Below, piece by piece: positions 11,761 through 24,869 of a DNA stretch of 64,000 bases. The DNA is from Budorcas taxicolor (Eukaryota; Chordata; Mammalia; Artiodactyla; Bovidae). A model generated the notes under the pieces. That model worked only from the letters and a program-made list of their open reading frames with translations. It was not told where the DNA came from and did not search any database. The translations under genes and the position numbers were made by a program. Within the stretch, counting starts at the first letter, position 1. Each line of letters starts with the position of its first letter. Where the stretch lies: the NCBI RefSeq assembly GCF_023091745.1, contig NC_068930.1:9942262-10006261 (forward strand), written 5' to 3'.

Positions 11761-14700
11761 CACCGCCAGCCCCATCCATACTCTCTCTACTCACCGCTTT
11801 ACCCAAGAAGGACAAAGCCCCAGTCCATCCAAGGAGGCTCCCTTCTCAGACTTGGCTTCCACTGGTCAGAGGACACACAAAATGTCTGACAGGAAGCATT
11901 TACTTGAAAGCAAGGAGGAGGCCGGGCAGAGAAGCTGTTGGATCAGAACAGATGCTGAACAGCAGCAGCAGGACGCCCTGGAGCAGGGGCAGAGAGAAGC
12001 ACAGCCCTCGCCCCCAAGGCCTCAGACCTCAAACCCGAAATAGGTGTGTCAGAAGAATCAAAGCAGAGAGACACGCAGCTCATTCCTACTGTGTTAACAG
12101 GCTTGAGCATGCTGCCAGGGGACCCTGTGTTTCCTTGATGGAGAACACAGGGGAGACTGGGGACAACGACCTGGCGGGCTGCTGCTCAGCTCGTTTGTCC
12201 TAGTCTTACCCACACGTGCCTAAGCTCGGCCTGCGCCCAGAGGGGGCGGCTGTGTTAGCACGTATGGGCTCAGCATGCCCCAATAAAGCAGGAGTGAATG
12301 GGGCCCCCCTTCCATCCAGGAGCCACAGCGGCAGTGGCTAGGTGCCTCCCCACTGCCTTTCCGGGCGCCTGGTTTTCATTTCTCTGCTGTCCCCCGAAAC
12401 AAGCTAATGCAGTGACAAGGAACCCACCCGGGGCTGAAGCTCTCCAGGCCTCTGCTACCTCCAGCGAGGGGAAAGGAGAGGAGAGAATTTGGAAGTGATC
12501 TTTGACAGCCAAGCGAGGGCCCGGCCTCCCCACCTAGCTCTCACCCAGGCAGGCCTCTTTAGCCTGGACTTTGTTCACTTGTGGTTCGGAAGTCCCAGTC
12601 GGATCCCCTGGCAGCAAATCCATACTTTCCACTGAGCACCGAGGATCTCAGCTCTACTCTCCTATGCGGAAACTTGTCTGTGCCAAGTACAGTTTGTTTG
12701 TTTGTTGTTAAAACAATCGTTAACGGGGGAAATTTTTCTCATTTGGGGATTCTCCACAACTTGCTTGCTGAATGCCCATTGAAGGCATTGCCCTCCGATA
12801 AACAAAACGTCACGGGCCAAGGAGCCAATGTGTTCCTGGCTCTGCACTGAAACGAACCCTTTGCCCTGTGCCTTCCCACATTCCTTATGCAGACAAAACT
12901 GCCCAAGAAGTCACAGAGGATTGTCATTGCATAAGGGCGCCCAATTCAGGCTAGCAAAATGTCACTAACCTGAGCCTGGCCAGCTTCCCAGAGCAGCCAT
13001 AGACAAACTTGGTATTAACAGTTCTCCCAGCCCTGCTGAGTGTCAGGGCATTGGCCTTGTGTTTATAACTCTTCTCCTAAAGCATATTAAAATGAAATGG
13101 GCTGAAGCCAAGTACATTTTAGTGTAAACCTTTGAGAGGCAGAGCCTGCTGAGCTCGGGTGGCCTTGTTTGGAAGTGGCCCCATGTGGGGCCTGGGCCTG
13201 GGAGCTCTGTCGGTTTCAGAGACTACAGGAGAGGACAGGCTATGCCTCTGCCCACCTTCGGGAGGGGGCGGGATCCCCAGTTCTCAGCTCTGTGGACAGA
13301 CTCGCGACGTTTCTCCCCAGCCCTCTCTCATCCTGATGTCTCCCCTCGTCTTATACAGTAGTCAGGAAATATGTGGGTATCTAAAGGTGGGCTCTGCATC
13401 TCCGTGAAGTCCCCTGGCTTTTCCCCTCCACAGTCACCCCTTTGCTCAACTCTTCCTCCCGTGGCCTGGTTCTCAGCGTTCCCTGTGCTGGGCCCTGCCC
13501 CACCTGAGGCCCGCTCCCTCATCACAGGTTACCTTCCACTGCCCATGGCCATGCTTGGCAGGCCCTGCTGCCTCCGTCTCCCACCTCCAACCCGAGGCCC
13601 CCAACCGCTGCTGGCCACCCCCCAACTCTCCCTTCCTCCTCAGTCTTCCCACGGCCCACCCCTCAAGCCCTGTGTGCTCTCAGACACCCTGCCTCAGCTC
13701 CTACCCAGGGCCCACTTCTCAGTGCAAAACGCCCAGCCTGTCTGAGCCTGGCACCCGAGCGCCCCAAGCAGGCATCAGTGTCCAGCCTGCTCTGTGCCCC
13801 ACAGGCTGGGTGGGGAAGGGAAGGGGCAGAAAGAGCAGTGGGTGAGGCCAGAGAAGAAAAGGGGCTAGTAGGACCCCCTCTCAGAAACCTCTGGAAAGCA
13901 CCCTAGAGCACAGCCCGTCTAGAGGACCAGGGCCTAGACAGAGGCCAGGCGCTGCCCACCTGAGACACTCCAGGCCACACAGGGCATGGCTTTGTGGGTG
14001 CTCTGTCCTCAGGGCTCCAGGGAGCCCGGGAGCCCAAAAGTGGGGCAAGTGCAGGCTGCAGGGGTGGCAGCTCTTGAGGCCGGCAGAGAGGTAGAAGGTG
14101 TGGCCTTTTGCACCCTGAGTCTGTGCTGTTGGTCTCTCTTCACCGAGGTACAACCTGTGGCAGAACTGAAACCTCATCGAGCTTTGCTTGCAAACTGCAT
14201 TTCATCTGTGTGCCTGAGAACAAAGCCCGCAGCTTTATCGCTCTCCTCTGGAGGATGAAACACTCTGATAACCACTTCTATGAGGCGCTAGTGTTTCACT
14301 TAGCGCTAGCTAATAAGTTATGTCCGCAACTTCTTAGGAAAGCTTAAGTTACTCATACTCTGACTTGACTTTGAAACATATTATTAGGGCAGCTTATGGA
14401 AATCACATATACTTTACCAAGACAAGCCACTTGAGCAACAAGCCTGAGGCTGCTGGACCCCTGGGTGGCCCCAAGCAGTGCTGGAGGAGGACGGTCCTGG
14501 CCCGCTTCTGATGGTGAGGACTTCAAGGCCGGCATCCCTGTGGTGACTGAGCCCTGCCAGGACCTGTGAGCCCCAGGTGCTGTGAGACCAGCCTGCCTCC
14601 ACCTTGGTCACCTCACTCCGCTGAGGCAATCCCGCCCCCGAGAAGGCCGTGGACTTCCAGGAGCCATGCAGCTCAGCGCCAGCAGGTCTGAGGCGTCTCC

Positions 14701-17649
14701 CAGATGCCGGGGACGATGTTCCTCTCGAAGGTGATCTTTCGGTGTGGAGAAAGCCTGTCTTGGGCTTCGTCTGTCCTCAGAAAACCCCGTGCCCCCCACC
14801 CCAAGGCTACTGGGTAGTCTCAGCGCAGCTGCCTGCACAGGGGCCCCGGCAGCTCCCAGCAGGGTCTAAATGGGTTCAATCTGTTTGTCTGCTGGGTGTT
14901 GGTGCTCTTCTGGGCTAACACCAGGCTAAGATTTGAGACTTCTCATTTTCAAATTCCCTGGGGTCCTTAAAGTTTTTGCAGTTGGTGCAGAGTACAATTT
15001 CCCAAGACGATTACAAAGGATAACTGTCACATTGTACACCCAGGCCTCTGTTGTCATGAAAGCTGTCCTCACTATTCCAAATCTTGCATTTGGACAGCCT
15101 CAAGAAAATGAGCCCAGGGCTACCAAAATTTATTTTAATTAAAAACCTCCTGACCTCTAGGGTGCCAAATCATAACCCCACTTTCCTCTTGCTCTTTGAA
15201 TGGAGCCCTGGTTTTTTATGCCTCTGTATGAACACGCAGATGGAACAGTCTGAAGGGCCTCTGGGAGACGTTAAGCCAGCCTGCCCACTGGGCCACACTT
15301 GCCCTCACCCTAACTTGCAGACACCCCCAGCGTTCTGCGGGAGTGAAAACGGGAAAAGTTCGTGGCCTTGGAACACCTGTGCCTCTGGGGCTCAGATTTA
15401 TAAAGCTAAGTCATGGCCCTGTGCTTTAGAAAGTGACCTCATCCCTTGCTGGGGCCACCTAGCATCAGGTTGCCGAGGATTCTCGAAGAGGTTTTTAAGC
15501 TTAGCAATGGCCACATGTATGAACGCTGAAACTGCTAGCTCCTTGTTAACCCACACCCAGCATCAGGCACAAGGCCTGTGCCAGGAAGTGGCATCCCTCT
15601 GGCAACTCCACTGTCACTTGGGCCAGAAGGACCTCCAAGGGGATGCCCGCTCCTGGGAGAACCAGCTCTTCCTCTCAGGGAGTCAGTCCTTAGGGGTAGT
15701 AGGGCAAATTTTCTCTCTCCTCAGTGACTAATCATGGGGTTCATGGTTTAGAATGCTAATTTGGGGGGTGGGGGAAAATAAGTCAGGGTTTTGCAGTAAA
15801 GGAGCTCTCCTATATCCCAGGTAAAAATAAAAATAGTGTCAAATTCACAGACAGGGAAGGTGCCCACAGTGTGTGCCCTGGACTTTCCACTGTTCCCGAG
15901 TCCTAGACTATTCTCACATGCAGCATCCTGACGGGATGCCTGACTTGTGGTCAGCTTATACGTGACAACAGGCGCGGAGAACCCTCTCCCTGGCGCTGCC
16001 TATGCTGACTAGAGACTCCCAGGAGCAGAATTAGGAGAAACATGGGCCTGTCGAGGAGCCGAGGACTCGGAAATGGGGGAAGAGAAGCAGCGATTTCAGG
16101 AGCTGGCCCCCGAGGGCACATTCCCAGGCAGGGACACTGACGCCTCACCGCAAAGCCCAGCTTTCTTCCACCTCAGTAGCTATTGTGGCCTCGGTTTGAG
16201 TAATAAATTCCTTCCTTCCCCCCAACCCCTTTCCTTCCTCCCTAGCTTCCAGTCCCTCTTCCAGAGATCCAAAGGTGCTGACAAGCGTCCTCTTTGGAAA
16301 ATGTGACCGGGCCTCCCTGAGTTAGAGCTTGTGAGCTGTTTACGCACCAGTATGACTTAGGCCAGTCAGCTTCCTTTCTCCCAGAGCCCTGTGAGGTCAG
16401 CTACACAAGGGAAGGGACAAGCAGCACTCAGATCTGGGGACCAGCCCAGATGGAGTGGTTTTGTGGGAGGAGATGGGTCAGCATGTGACTGCCAGGGAAA
16501 GGGGCACTAAGAGCTGGGAGGCCTTTATGAGGGGCTGGAAAGCAAGAGAGCACAGCTGTGTCCACCTGTGTCTGGAAGACTAGCTCCTTACCCAGGAAGG
16601 GAGGGGAACACTTCCCATCCCTTTTGACCTCTTCCTTTTTCTGAGCCTAGCACCACTTCTGGAAAAGCCTGGGTCAGAAACTCAGTTCTTACCCATCTGG
16701 TCCTGCCTCCTTCCCACGCCCTTTACATGTGCTCCTCTTTAGAGTGAGGGTTCACCTCCGGGGAAAAGGCTGAGACTCAGGAAAACCTCTCCTCTTCAAG
16801 AATGGCTCAGTTACAGTCTCTGGTTAATTTCCAGTTAAACAGAAACTAAAATATCAACAGTGCTGCATTCTTGAGTAGACTTGTTAATTTTTAGACGTGG
16901 CACATACATCTCCGTAACACTCTTAGAGTCAACAATATAAATACCACACCATCTCCACATTTGCTGTTATCAGATCATCAAAGTGACCAAAACAGATACT
17001 TAGCTCGAGCACTTAATTTGTAATATTCTCCCATGAGTCAACAAAGACTAAAGTGAGGTAACATTTTTCATATACAGTAGTAAAATTTTCTTCTACCAAG
17101 AAAAAAGTTTGAGAACTACTTTAGAAACCCATCTGCTGGTTTGGCAGTGGACAGACCCCCAGTAAAAGAGTGGAGCAGGGACCCCAGCTCATTAGACTTC
17201 TGTCTAGTTTCAAAGCCTGGGGCCAGCTGACTTCCCTGAAAGGCAGCACCCCCACCCCCCAGCTGCATAGATCTTCAGCAGAGAAAATCTTGCAGATAAA
17301 TGAAGCTTACTTGTTTTCAGACCTAAGTGTTCTTTAGGTTGCCTGGATTCTATAGACACATCTCCCAGGTGTTTACTTCTCTCCTTTCCACAACAGATCA
17401 CTTGGGATGTACTTGAGTCATTTCCAGAAGCCTACACTTCTCATTGTGAATTTCAGAGCTGTTGTCAAGTCCTCGAGGTGTATGGAGCTGTTTATGTGCG
17501 TGCTTCAGGCCATCGGGCCACTCTGCCTGTTTTCACAGCAGTGTTCTGTACTCTCCGCCTTCATCTCTGCTCCCAGTGCCCCCGCTGGTTAGCCTAGCAT
17601 GGATGAGGGGGCCCCAAAGCCACAAACTGTCCCTGAAACTAAAATTTTC

Positions 17650-17830
17650 AACATTTCTTGAGCGCTGGCTAGGTGTCAGGCATGTCATCAGTTATTAATG
17701 TGCATTAACCCATTTACTCCGCCACCCTGTAACAGAGGTGCTCGCACGAAGGTCCCTCTTTGAGGTGAGAAACCTGAGGCCAAGCCTGGGAGGCACGCAG
17801 CCGGATGGCAGCGGAGCTGGGCCTGAAGGC
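17650..17830 (+). mobile_element. MIR SINE
   Basis: TTGAGCGCTGGCTAGGTGTC, ATTAACCCATTTACTC and TGAGGTGAGAAACCTGAGGC follow the MIR consensus nearly end to end. Confidence 0.65.
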
Positions 17831-18064
17831 AGGCAGCATCTGGCCTCTAGGGCCTTTCCTCCCTTCCACCTGCTTCTCCACCTCCCGGAACAAGCACATC
17901 CTGCACAGGCTAGCCCCATCTGTCCGCCTCTGTCAGTCCTGGAGCAGTGTGTTTGCGGATTCCTCTTTGGAAGTACTGTCGTTCACATCAGAATACGAGA
18001 AAAATTAATCCACAGGCCCACTCTCTGGAAAAGTATTAAAATAGACAATACGCTGTCCTGTCTA

Positions 18065-18272
18065 AGGGCTTCCCTGGTGGCTCAGATGGTAAAGCGTCTG
18101 CCTGCAGTGCGGGAGACCTGGGTTTGATTCCTGGGTTTGGAAGATCCCTTGGAGAAGGGAAAGGCCACCTACTCCAGTACTCTTGCCTGGAAAATCCCAT
18201 GGACAGAGGAGCCTGGTAGGCTACAGTCCATGGGGCCTTAAAGAGTCAGACATGACTGAGTGACTTCACTTT
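18065..18272 (+). mobile_element. Bov-tA SINE
   Basis: A full-length sense copy from AGGGCTTCCCTGGTGGCTCA to GACATGACTGAGTGAC. Confidence 0.92.
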
Positions 18273-18613
18273 CTTTTTTTCTTCTTTCTTGTCCTGTCTA
18301 ATCAAGAAAATGGGGAGAAAGCACAAAAACAAAATTAGAGGTGATAAAGGGCAAATTACCAAATACAGGGCAAGTCTGAAGAGGCTAGAGATAACATTTT
18401 ACCTTTTTGCTCGTGTGTATTTGTGCTGCACAGTTCATACTAGATTTCCAAATGGAAATGTCAAATAGACCTTGTATGTATGGGTCATAATCTGCCTCAA
18501 CTGTGTGCTCGTCGTGCGTCACCGTCTGCAGCAGGCACTTCGGTTGTGGTGGTGGTGGGGTGGGGGGGTGGTCCCATGTTCCTCAGGGACACTCACATTT
18601 TCCTCTGCTAGAG

Positions 18614-18805
18614 CAGGAGTTAGCAAACTTCAGCCCAGGGCCAAATCGAGCTCCGCACCCATTTTTCCAAACAATTTTCTTGGCACACAGCCAGGCTCCT
18701 TTATTCACGTATCATCTCAGGCTGCTTTTGCGCTACAAGTCTTTGGTCCCCAAAGTCTAAAATAGTTACCATCTGGTCCATTATAGAATAAGTTTGTGAC
18801 CCCTG
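18614..18805 (+). mobile_element. Small hAT-like non-autonomous DNA transposon
   Basis: A 192-base segment with imperfect terminal inverted repeats: CAGGAGTTAGCAAACT on the left, and the complement of the right end reads CAGGGGTCACAAACT. The interior resembles a common old mammalian MER repeat (CCAAAGTCTAAAATAGTTACC...). The precise family is not assigned. Confidence 0.5.
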
Positions 18806-18879
18806 TGCTGGAGCCCTATAATTTTTCTACTTTCAGATTAGATTCTACTTTACAGAGTTTCTTTTTTAAATATCGTTTT

Positions 18880-19835
18880 CTATTGTGGTTTATCACAGGG
18901 TATTGAAAATATCCTGTGATAAACCATATCACAGTGTCATCAAAGAATGTTGAATACGTCCTGTGATAAACTCTGTGCTATGCAGCAGGACCTTGTTGCT
19001 TACCCGGTCTGTATATAATAGCTCACATCTGCTAACCCCAGACTCCCAGTCCTCCCCTCCCCCACCCCCACCCAGGCAACCGCAGGTCTGTCCTCAACAT
19101 CTGTGGCCCTGCTTCTGATTCATAGACAGGTCCTTTTGTGTCATATTTCAGATTCCACATACAAGTGATATCATATGGGATTTGTCTTTCTGACTTCACT
19201 TAGTATAACAGTCTCTGGTTGTATCAGTGTTGCTGCAGATGGCATTATTCCATTCCTTTTCATGGCCGAATAGTCTTCCATTGTATACACGAACTGTGCC
19301 TTCTCTGTCCATTCATCTGTGGATGGACATTTAGGTTGTCTCCATGTTTTGGATATTGTGAATAAAGCTGCTGTGAACATGAGGGGCATGTATATTTTGA
19401 ACCACAGTTTTGTCCAGGTATATGCCCTGGAGTGGTATTGCTGGATCATACGGTAATTCTGTTTTTAGTTTTCTAAGGAACCTGTTTCTCCATAGTGGCT
19501 GCACCGACTTACATTACCACCAAGAGTGTGAGAGGGCTCCCTTTTCTCCACACCTTTTCCAGCATTTGCTGTATTTAGACTTTTTATTGATCGCTATTCT
19601 GACTGGTATGAGGTGGTACCTCACTGTAGTTTGATTTGCATTTTTCTAATAATTAGTGATGTTGAGTATCTTTTCATTTGCCTACTAGCCATCTGTGTGT
19701 CTTCTCTGGAGAAATATTTATTAAGTTCTTCTGCCCATTTTTCTATTGGGTTGTTTTGTTGTTGTTGAGCTGTATTATCTGTTTGTATATTTTGGAGATT
19801 AAGGCGTTAGTTTTCTACTTCAATTTATTGGTTCA
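18880..19835 (-). mobile_element. L1 fragment (ORF2 end and 3' UTR), antisense
   Basis: On the - strand it encodes the L1 ORF2 C-terminal motif QPKCPSTDEW and YTMEDYSAMKRNGIM. The UTR end carries a GTTTATCACAGG/CCTGTGATAAAC palindrome. It is interrupted by stops and is not functional. Confidence 0.85.
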
Positions 19836-19852
19836 GAATTTCCAAACCAAGA

Positions 19853-19978
19853 AAATTCCGTGGCAGTCCAGTGGTTAGGATTCCATGCTTTCACTGCCAT
19901 AGGCCTGGGTTCAATTCCTGGTTGTGGAACTAAGATCCCACAAGCCATGTAGTGTGGAAGGAAGGAAGGAAAGGAAAC
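19853..19978 (+). mobile_element. CHR-type tRNA-derived SINE
   Basis: TGGCAGTCCAGTGGTTAGGA, a TGGGTTCAATTCCTGG B-box and GGAACTAAGATCCCACAAGC are diagnostic for the CHR family of Cetartiodactyla. A GGAA repeat and a G-run follow as its tail. Confidence 0.75.
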
Positions 19979-20165
19979 AATTGGGGGGGGGGCGGGGGGA
20001 GAATTTCCAAATAAAGTGGATGGTACAAATTCTGCCCTCACACATATGCATGCTCCACGTACAGTCTCCCAGCTTCTTTCAGATGCTTTTTCAAGGCATG
20101 GCCTCTGGAGGGACAGCCGTGAGGCTTCTCTTTGGACCAGTGCCACTGCTAGTTTTAGGAGTTCC

Positions 20166-20756
20166 TGGCTATACTGGTTTTCTTTTGCTGCGTAGCAAAT
20201 TATGGTTGTTTAAACACCCAGTTTAAGCTTTTAATTCTGTCAATCAGAAGTCTAGCATGGTAAGAGTAGCTTCTCTGCTGAGGCTAAAACCAAGTTGTCA
20301 GCTGGCTACATTCTCATCTGGAGCACAGGGTCCTTTTCTAAGCTCAACCCTGTTATTAGCAGGATTCAGTTCTTTATGCTATAGGACTGAAGTCCCTATA
20401 TTCTTGCTGACTCTTGACCTCTCTCAGCTCCTATGGGCCACTTTTGGGTCCTTGCACCACACTCCCCTCCATCTCAGGATTGGAGAACCTCCTTTTCAAA
20501 TCCCTCTCATGTTTTGAATCTCTCTGCCTTCCTTCTCTGCCACCAACTAAAGAAAACTCTGCTTTTAAAGCTTCGGTGGCATTAGGTGAGGCCCAAGGAG
20601 TAATCTCACTTTCTTACAGTCTACTGTGCTTTATAACATTCCTTATGACAGGAGTAATATCTCAGCCTATCTATAAGTTCCACGCATAATCAGTGAGGGG
20701 TCCATAATCAAGGGTGAGTGTCATTGGGGTCATCCTAGGAATCTGCCGGTGACACT
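20166..20756 (+). mobile_element. Old mammalian interspersed repeat, class not assigned
   Basis: It begins TTTTGCTGCGTAGCAAATTA, continues with a GTCAATCAGAAGTCTAGCAT segment and ends near GGGGTCCATAATC. The order resembles a widespread eutherian repeat that starts with TGCTATAACAAATTACC, but I cannot name the family from memory with certainty. Confidence 0.4.
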
Positions 20757-21524
20757 GAATTTTTGCAGGGAGCTTCGTTTCATCTACGTAACACACACAG
20801 GCCTCAGGCCTCAATAGCCAGCCCTGCTCAGGCTTATGAGACCCTGGGCACTTTGGAACACACTAGACCTTTTTCCTAACCCCCTCATGGACCATTCGGC
20901 TCCCCCTCCCCCTCCCTGCTCTGGCTTTCAGTTTCCCCTTTGTTTTTCATATCTGAGATTTTCCTTTTTTGTTTTTTGCTTTCAAGATTGGCAATATTTT
21001 AAAATATTTTTGTTACATTATAACCAATATGTTTAAGTGCTTGGAATGGTTGGGGTTTATCCTTCAGCAGCATGTCAGCCATATTTTCCAGAATTAGAGT
21101 GTTATTAAACTACATTCCAAGATTACAACATCCACTAAACTCAGTGGATCCTTGGAGTTCTAACCCCAGTGAGGAGTAACTAGAGCTTTATGAATAATTA
21201 ATGGTTAATCAACCTAAAAACTTAGTGATGTGTCAGAGCTAGGGGATAGTTTCCCTGTTTGCATTAACTCTGCTCTCTGCATCACTGGGAGGGCCAAGAT
21301 GTATGAAAACCAATGAAAATAAACTGCAGTATCTTTCTGAGAACTAGACCCTGTCTAATAAAACAGTCAGATTAATGGGAAAAGGCAGTTTCCTTAACTG
21401 GGTTATCTTGTCCAGCTACTTATTATTTTCAGACAGTTCATCATCAGTAAATGCATAGTTATTCTGTTTTCATTTCAAATCTGTGAGTAGTTTTCAAAAT
21501 TGTTGTTGTGGTGCTTTTCTTCAG

Positions 21525-21652
21525 ATGTGGCTGAGCAGTATTTTCAGGATAGCATGGCTAATCTCAAGGATGCTGAAGGGATGGAGAAAGCCAAGTTTCT
21601 TTCAATTCAAGATGATTACTGCCATTTCCTACAAGTCACTGGACAAGACGAG
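21525..21652 (+). CDS. TTC23: TTC23 internal coding exon
   Basis: This 128-base exon starts with AT, completing the Asp codon opened by the exon at 9209-9314, and then encodes 42 residues starting VAEQYFQDSMANLKDAEG and ending QVTGQDE. A TTCTTCAG acceptor precedes it and a consensus GTGAGT donor follows. The exon ends on a codon boundary, which matches the phase-0 start of the next exon. The helix-rich sequence with spaced small and aromatic residues fits a TPR-like helical hairpin. The match to TTC23 is strong along the whole exon. It is separated from the previous exon by a 12.2 kb intron. Confidence 0.95.
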
Positions 21653-22539
21653 GTGAGTGAGTTTGGACCAGAGCTGACAGTTATTTACTCAGGCAACCCA
21701 GCTGATATCCAAAGGGCTACTCCTATACTCTGCCAGCCTTAAGCTTCTACTGTGTACAAGGCATGTGCCAGGCTCCACGGGGAGAGGGATGCCTAAGGCC
21801 AGGCAGCCAGCTCCTGGATAGGCACTCTTGGAAAACAAAAAAATCATGAGAACCCAGATGCCATGTCCACCTGCAAAGTACCCTAAAGGACTAGAAAACT
21901 TGAGAGCCAGATGGACAGTCCCAGCTTATCATAGCCTGTGGTTGGAGCTGGCATAGAAGGTAGCAATTAGTGCGTCTTATTATCTTGGCTAATGAATGAA
22001 ATTTGCATATCAAATAAGAACTGCACAGTGCAGAAGTTACGGCTCTCTGTCCATTGAACCATACAGGCAAGTTTTCCATGGCTTGTACAAATGGAACCAG
22101 ACTCAGAGTTTATAGTCATTTAACTATCCCAAGGGTAGTTAAACCCTTTTAAACTTGTTCCATAATAAGCTTAACAGCTACCAGACAGCCGCATGCTTGA
22201 TTTATATAAATATATAAATATATCTGTATTTTCAACTCTAACCCATCAAAGTAAATCCTTGAGAGGAAAACGTTTTTATTTCCTCTGCTGTTCTGTAGAC
22301 CTCCTGCCCAACAGCCCTCTCCTAACTCTTAATGCTTCACCCTTCTCTCAACTGATGTGAGCTTAAGGATAGGTTTTTAATCTAGATGTACCCATGTTCC
22401 TCAGGCCAAATAGGGCTACAGTAACCATAAAAAATGGAGTTTCCATATTTTTCTGGATCACCCAGCCAAGTAGAGAGGGGCATTCCAGGGGCCTCGGGTT
22501 CTAGAACATCGCTGGAAGCTCTGTGGAGAGCTCTCAGGG

Positions 22540-23065
22540 CAGAAGTCTGACAGGAAGTGTGCCCCCATCATGCCTCACCCCTTCTAGCTCATTGGTCATC
22601 TTTGCCTCCAGAAGGCCCCTCAACTCCATCCATTGGTTGCCATCTCATCTCTGCCTGGACCACTCTAGCAAACCCTGCGCCCCCAGCTGCTCCTTCTACT
22701 CTTGCCCTTTTCTAATCTATTCTGAATAAGTAAACCATGGTGATCTTTTAAAAAAGCAAATCTGATCAGGGGACCTCTATTTTAAAATACTCCATTGGCT
22801 TCTCGGTGCCCTTAAGAGAAGCTGGAATCCCGCATTGCCCACAATACCTTGCAAGATCTGAATTCTGCTGGCATTCCCAGTCTTATTTTGCCTCCTCCCC
22901 CGATGTGAGTTCCACAGTGGCCTTTTCTAATCTGCACTTGTTTCCTGCTCTTAGAAGGTTCTTCCTCATTGATCTCCTGGCTAATGCGGATCCATCCTTC
23001 AAGACTCACCAGCCTGTCTGATTCCTCTCCCTCAGTCTTCACTAGATTCTCCCCACTATTTTTCA
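22540..23065 (+). mobile_element. L2-like LINE fragment
   Basis: CTCCATTGGCTTCTCGGTGC, TCTGCCTGGACCACTC and CAAGACTCACCAGCCTG resemble L2 3' sequence. Old, and assigned with low confidence. Confidence 0.4.
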
Positions 23066-23122
23066 TCATAGAATCCAGTTTAATATAATTGTATAGCACA
23101 GTAATATATTACCATAACGGTG

Positions 23123-23336
23123 GCACTTCCCAGGTGGCGCTAGTGGTTAAAGAACCCACCTGCCAATGCAGGAGACATAAGAGATACGAGTTCCATCCCT
23201 GAGTCGGGAAGATCCCCTGGAGGAGGGCCTGGCAACCCACTCCAGTCTTCTTGTCTTGAGAATCCCATGGACAGAGGAGCCTGGTGGGCTGTAGTCCATG
23301 GGCTCACAGAGTCAGATACGACTAAAGCGTTGTGGC
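23123..23336 (+). mobile_element. Bov-tA-type SINE
   Basis: CACTTCCCAGGTGGCGCTAG, AATGCAGGAGACATAAGAGA and GTCAGATACGACTAAAGCG. It belongs to the subfamily with GCGCTAGTGGT in the head. Confidence 0.85.
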
Positions 23337-24639
23337 ACACACGCACACGTGAAAGTGAAAAAGTTCCTTTGGATCTGTGTTAAGATATTCTTCTAGCTGT
23401 GCTGTTCTGCCAGCAAGAACCCTCTCTAACTTCTTATTCCCTGTAAGGAAATCCAAGCCCCTCATTTGGAGGCCTGGAATGAAGGCCTCCACTGCAAGCC
23501 CAGCCTGTGGCGCCTGCCTCGCCTCCCTCTGCTCCGCCTTCTGTTCTCTCTGCTGTGGTCACATTGGTCCACTCACTGGCCCTGAACGTGCCATGTGCTT
23601 CTCCCCCTTCCGCTGTGTGCCCAGGTGCCCAAGCCTGCCTCCTAGCCCACCTGAACCCGGATTATGCGTCCCTTCTCCCCACTAAACTTGTCTAACTCGC
23701 AGAGACTGTCACAGTCTCCGTCTCCTCCACACTCGTGTCCATGTGGCGTCTTCTCCACTGCCATCTCGACTTGCACATCTATCTCTGGTTTCCCCAGTTA
23801 GAGGCTGTCAATGGCATTGAGAGCATCCTTTAGGAAAAGGAGCTGGGCTCTTCTTTCCCCCATTGGCTCCTCCAAGTCTGACAACCAATTTTCATGGAAA
23901 AGCTGCCAAACCCAACACTTGCCTCGTGGTCCCTGGGACGGGACATGACAGGCTTCAGCATCAGAAAGACCCGAACCAAGGAGGGTCACACACTTCACAA
24001 CTGACACAGCTTCTCTTCCCCAGCAGTGACTTGTCTTTCCATCTGAGAAATTGTTTTTCTCTTATAAGTGCCTTTCCTGCGGTTCCCTGATCCCAACCCC
24101 AGCACCTAATTCATATTCTTGCCAATAAAATGAGTAAAGGCCTTGCCAATTCCTCTGTCTGGGGAGTGCTAGCAGGGTGCCTTCAGGGCTAAGCGGAGGG
24201 CGAGGCTTCTTCACCGGTTTCTGCTTCGTTCAGCTCTTAAATTCGGCGTTTGTGTTCTCTAACTGTAATCATGCTCTCATGGAGGAGATGGTGGAAGAAT
24301 TTCAGAGAAACATGGGAAGTCAACATGCAGGGCTTTCCCTCCGTATGTCTTAGTGTCTGACTGAAGAGATTAATTCCAACCCATATTTTTTTTATTCCAT
24401 GTTGGTATAAATAAGTCAGACAAACCAAACAAAACGTCAAATCTATTTAACTTTTCACCATGTCGGAATGTTTGCTTTTCATTTCTTGAAGTATTTCTTG
24501 TGAGAAACAGAAAATCCTGGAATATATTCTGGATATTCTGTAAGTAGATAAATTGCCAGGAAACTATAGTTTTCACTTACATAAAAACATCACTGTGCCC
24601 AGAGAAAGAAGAGCCTGAAACTAAGAGGGATTAAAGCTG

Positions 24640-24850
24640 TTGGGACCCAGACGCCAGATCTGCCGCTGGTGGGCTGTCTGACTCTGAGCGAGCTTCTCAA
24701 TTGCCCTGTGCCTCGGTTTCCTCCTCTGTCAAACGAGGACTAAAATTGTCCTTATGGAAAGGAAAGAGTGCGAGCTAAAGGAGCTCACACACATGAACCG
24801 TTTAGCACAGTTCTCGACATGTAAAGGACACAATGCATTTCATGTTAGTT
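24640..24850 (-). mobile_element. MIR SINE
   Basis: An antisense MIR containing CTGTGCCTCGGTTTCCTCCT. The BovB fragment begins immediately to its right. Confidence 0.6.
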
Positions 24851-24869
24851 TTTATTCTTCCTATTCAAC

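Larger units (their letters stand above)
9315..21524 (+). other. TTC23 intron, 12.2 kb
   Basis: It contains MIR-like pieces (about 11060-11200, 11615-11760, 17650-17830), a Bov-tA SINE (18065-18272), an hAT-like element (18614-18805), a large antisense L1 (18880-19835), a CHR-type SINE (19853-19978) and an unclassified old repeat (about 20166-20756). Bases 11800-17600 are GC-rich and comparatively repeat-poor. The many open frames there are antisense-symmetric and lack homology, so I see no gene. Confidence 0.7.

Noticed and set aside
15084..15731. 215-residue open frame on +
   Set aside because: Intronic, with no recognisable domain and no splice context. The length is within chance for GC-rich DNA.
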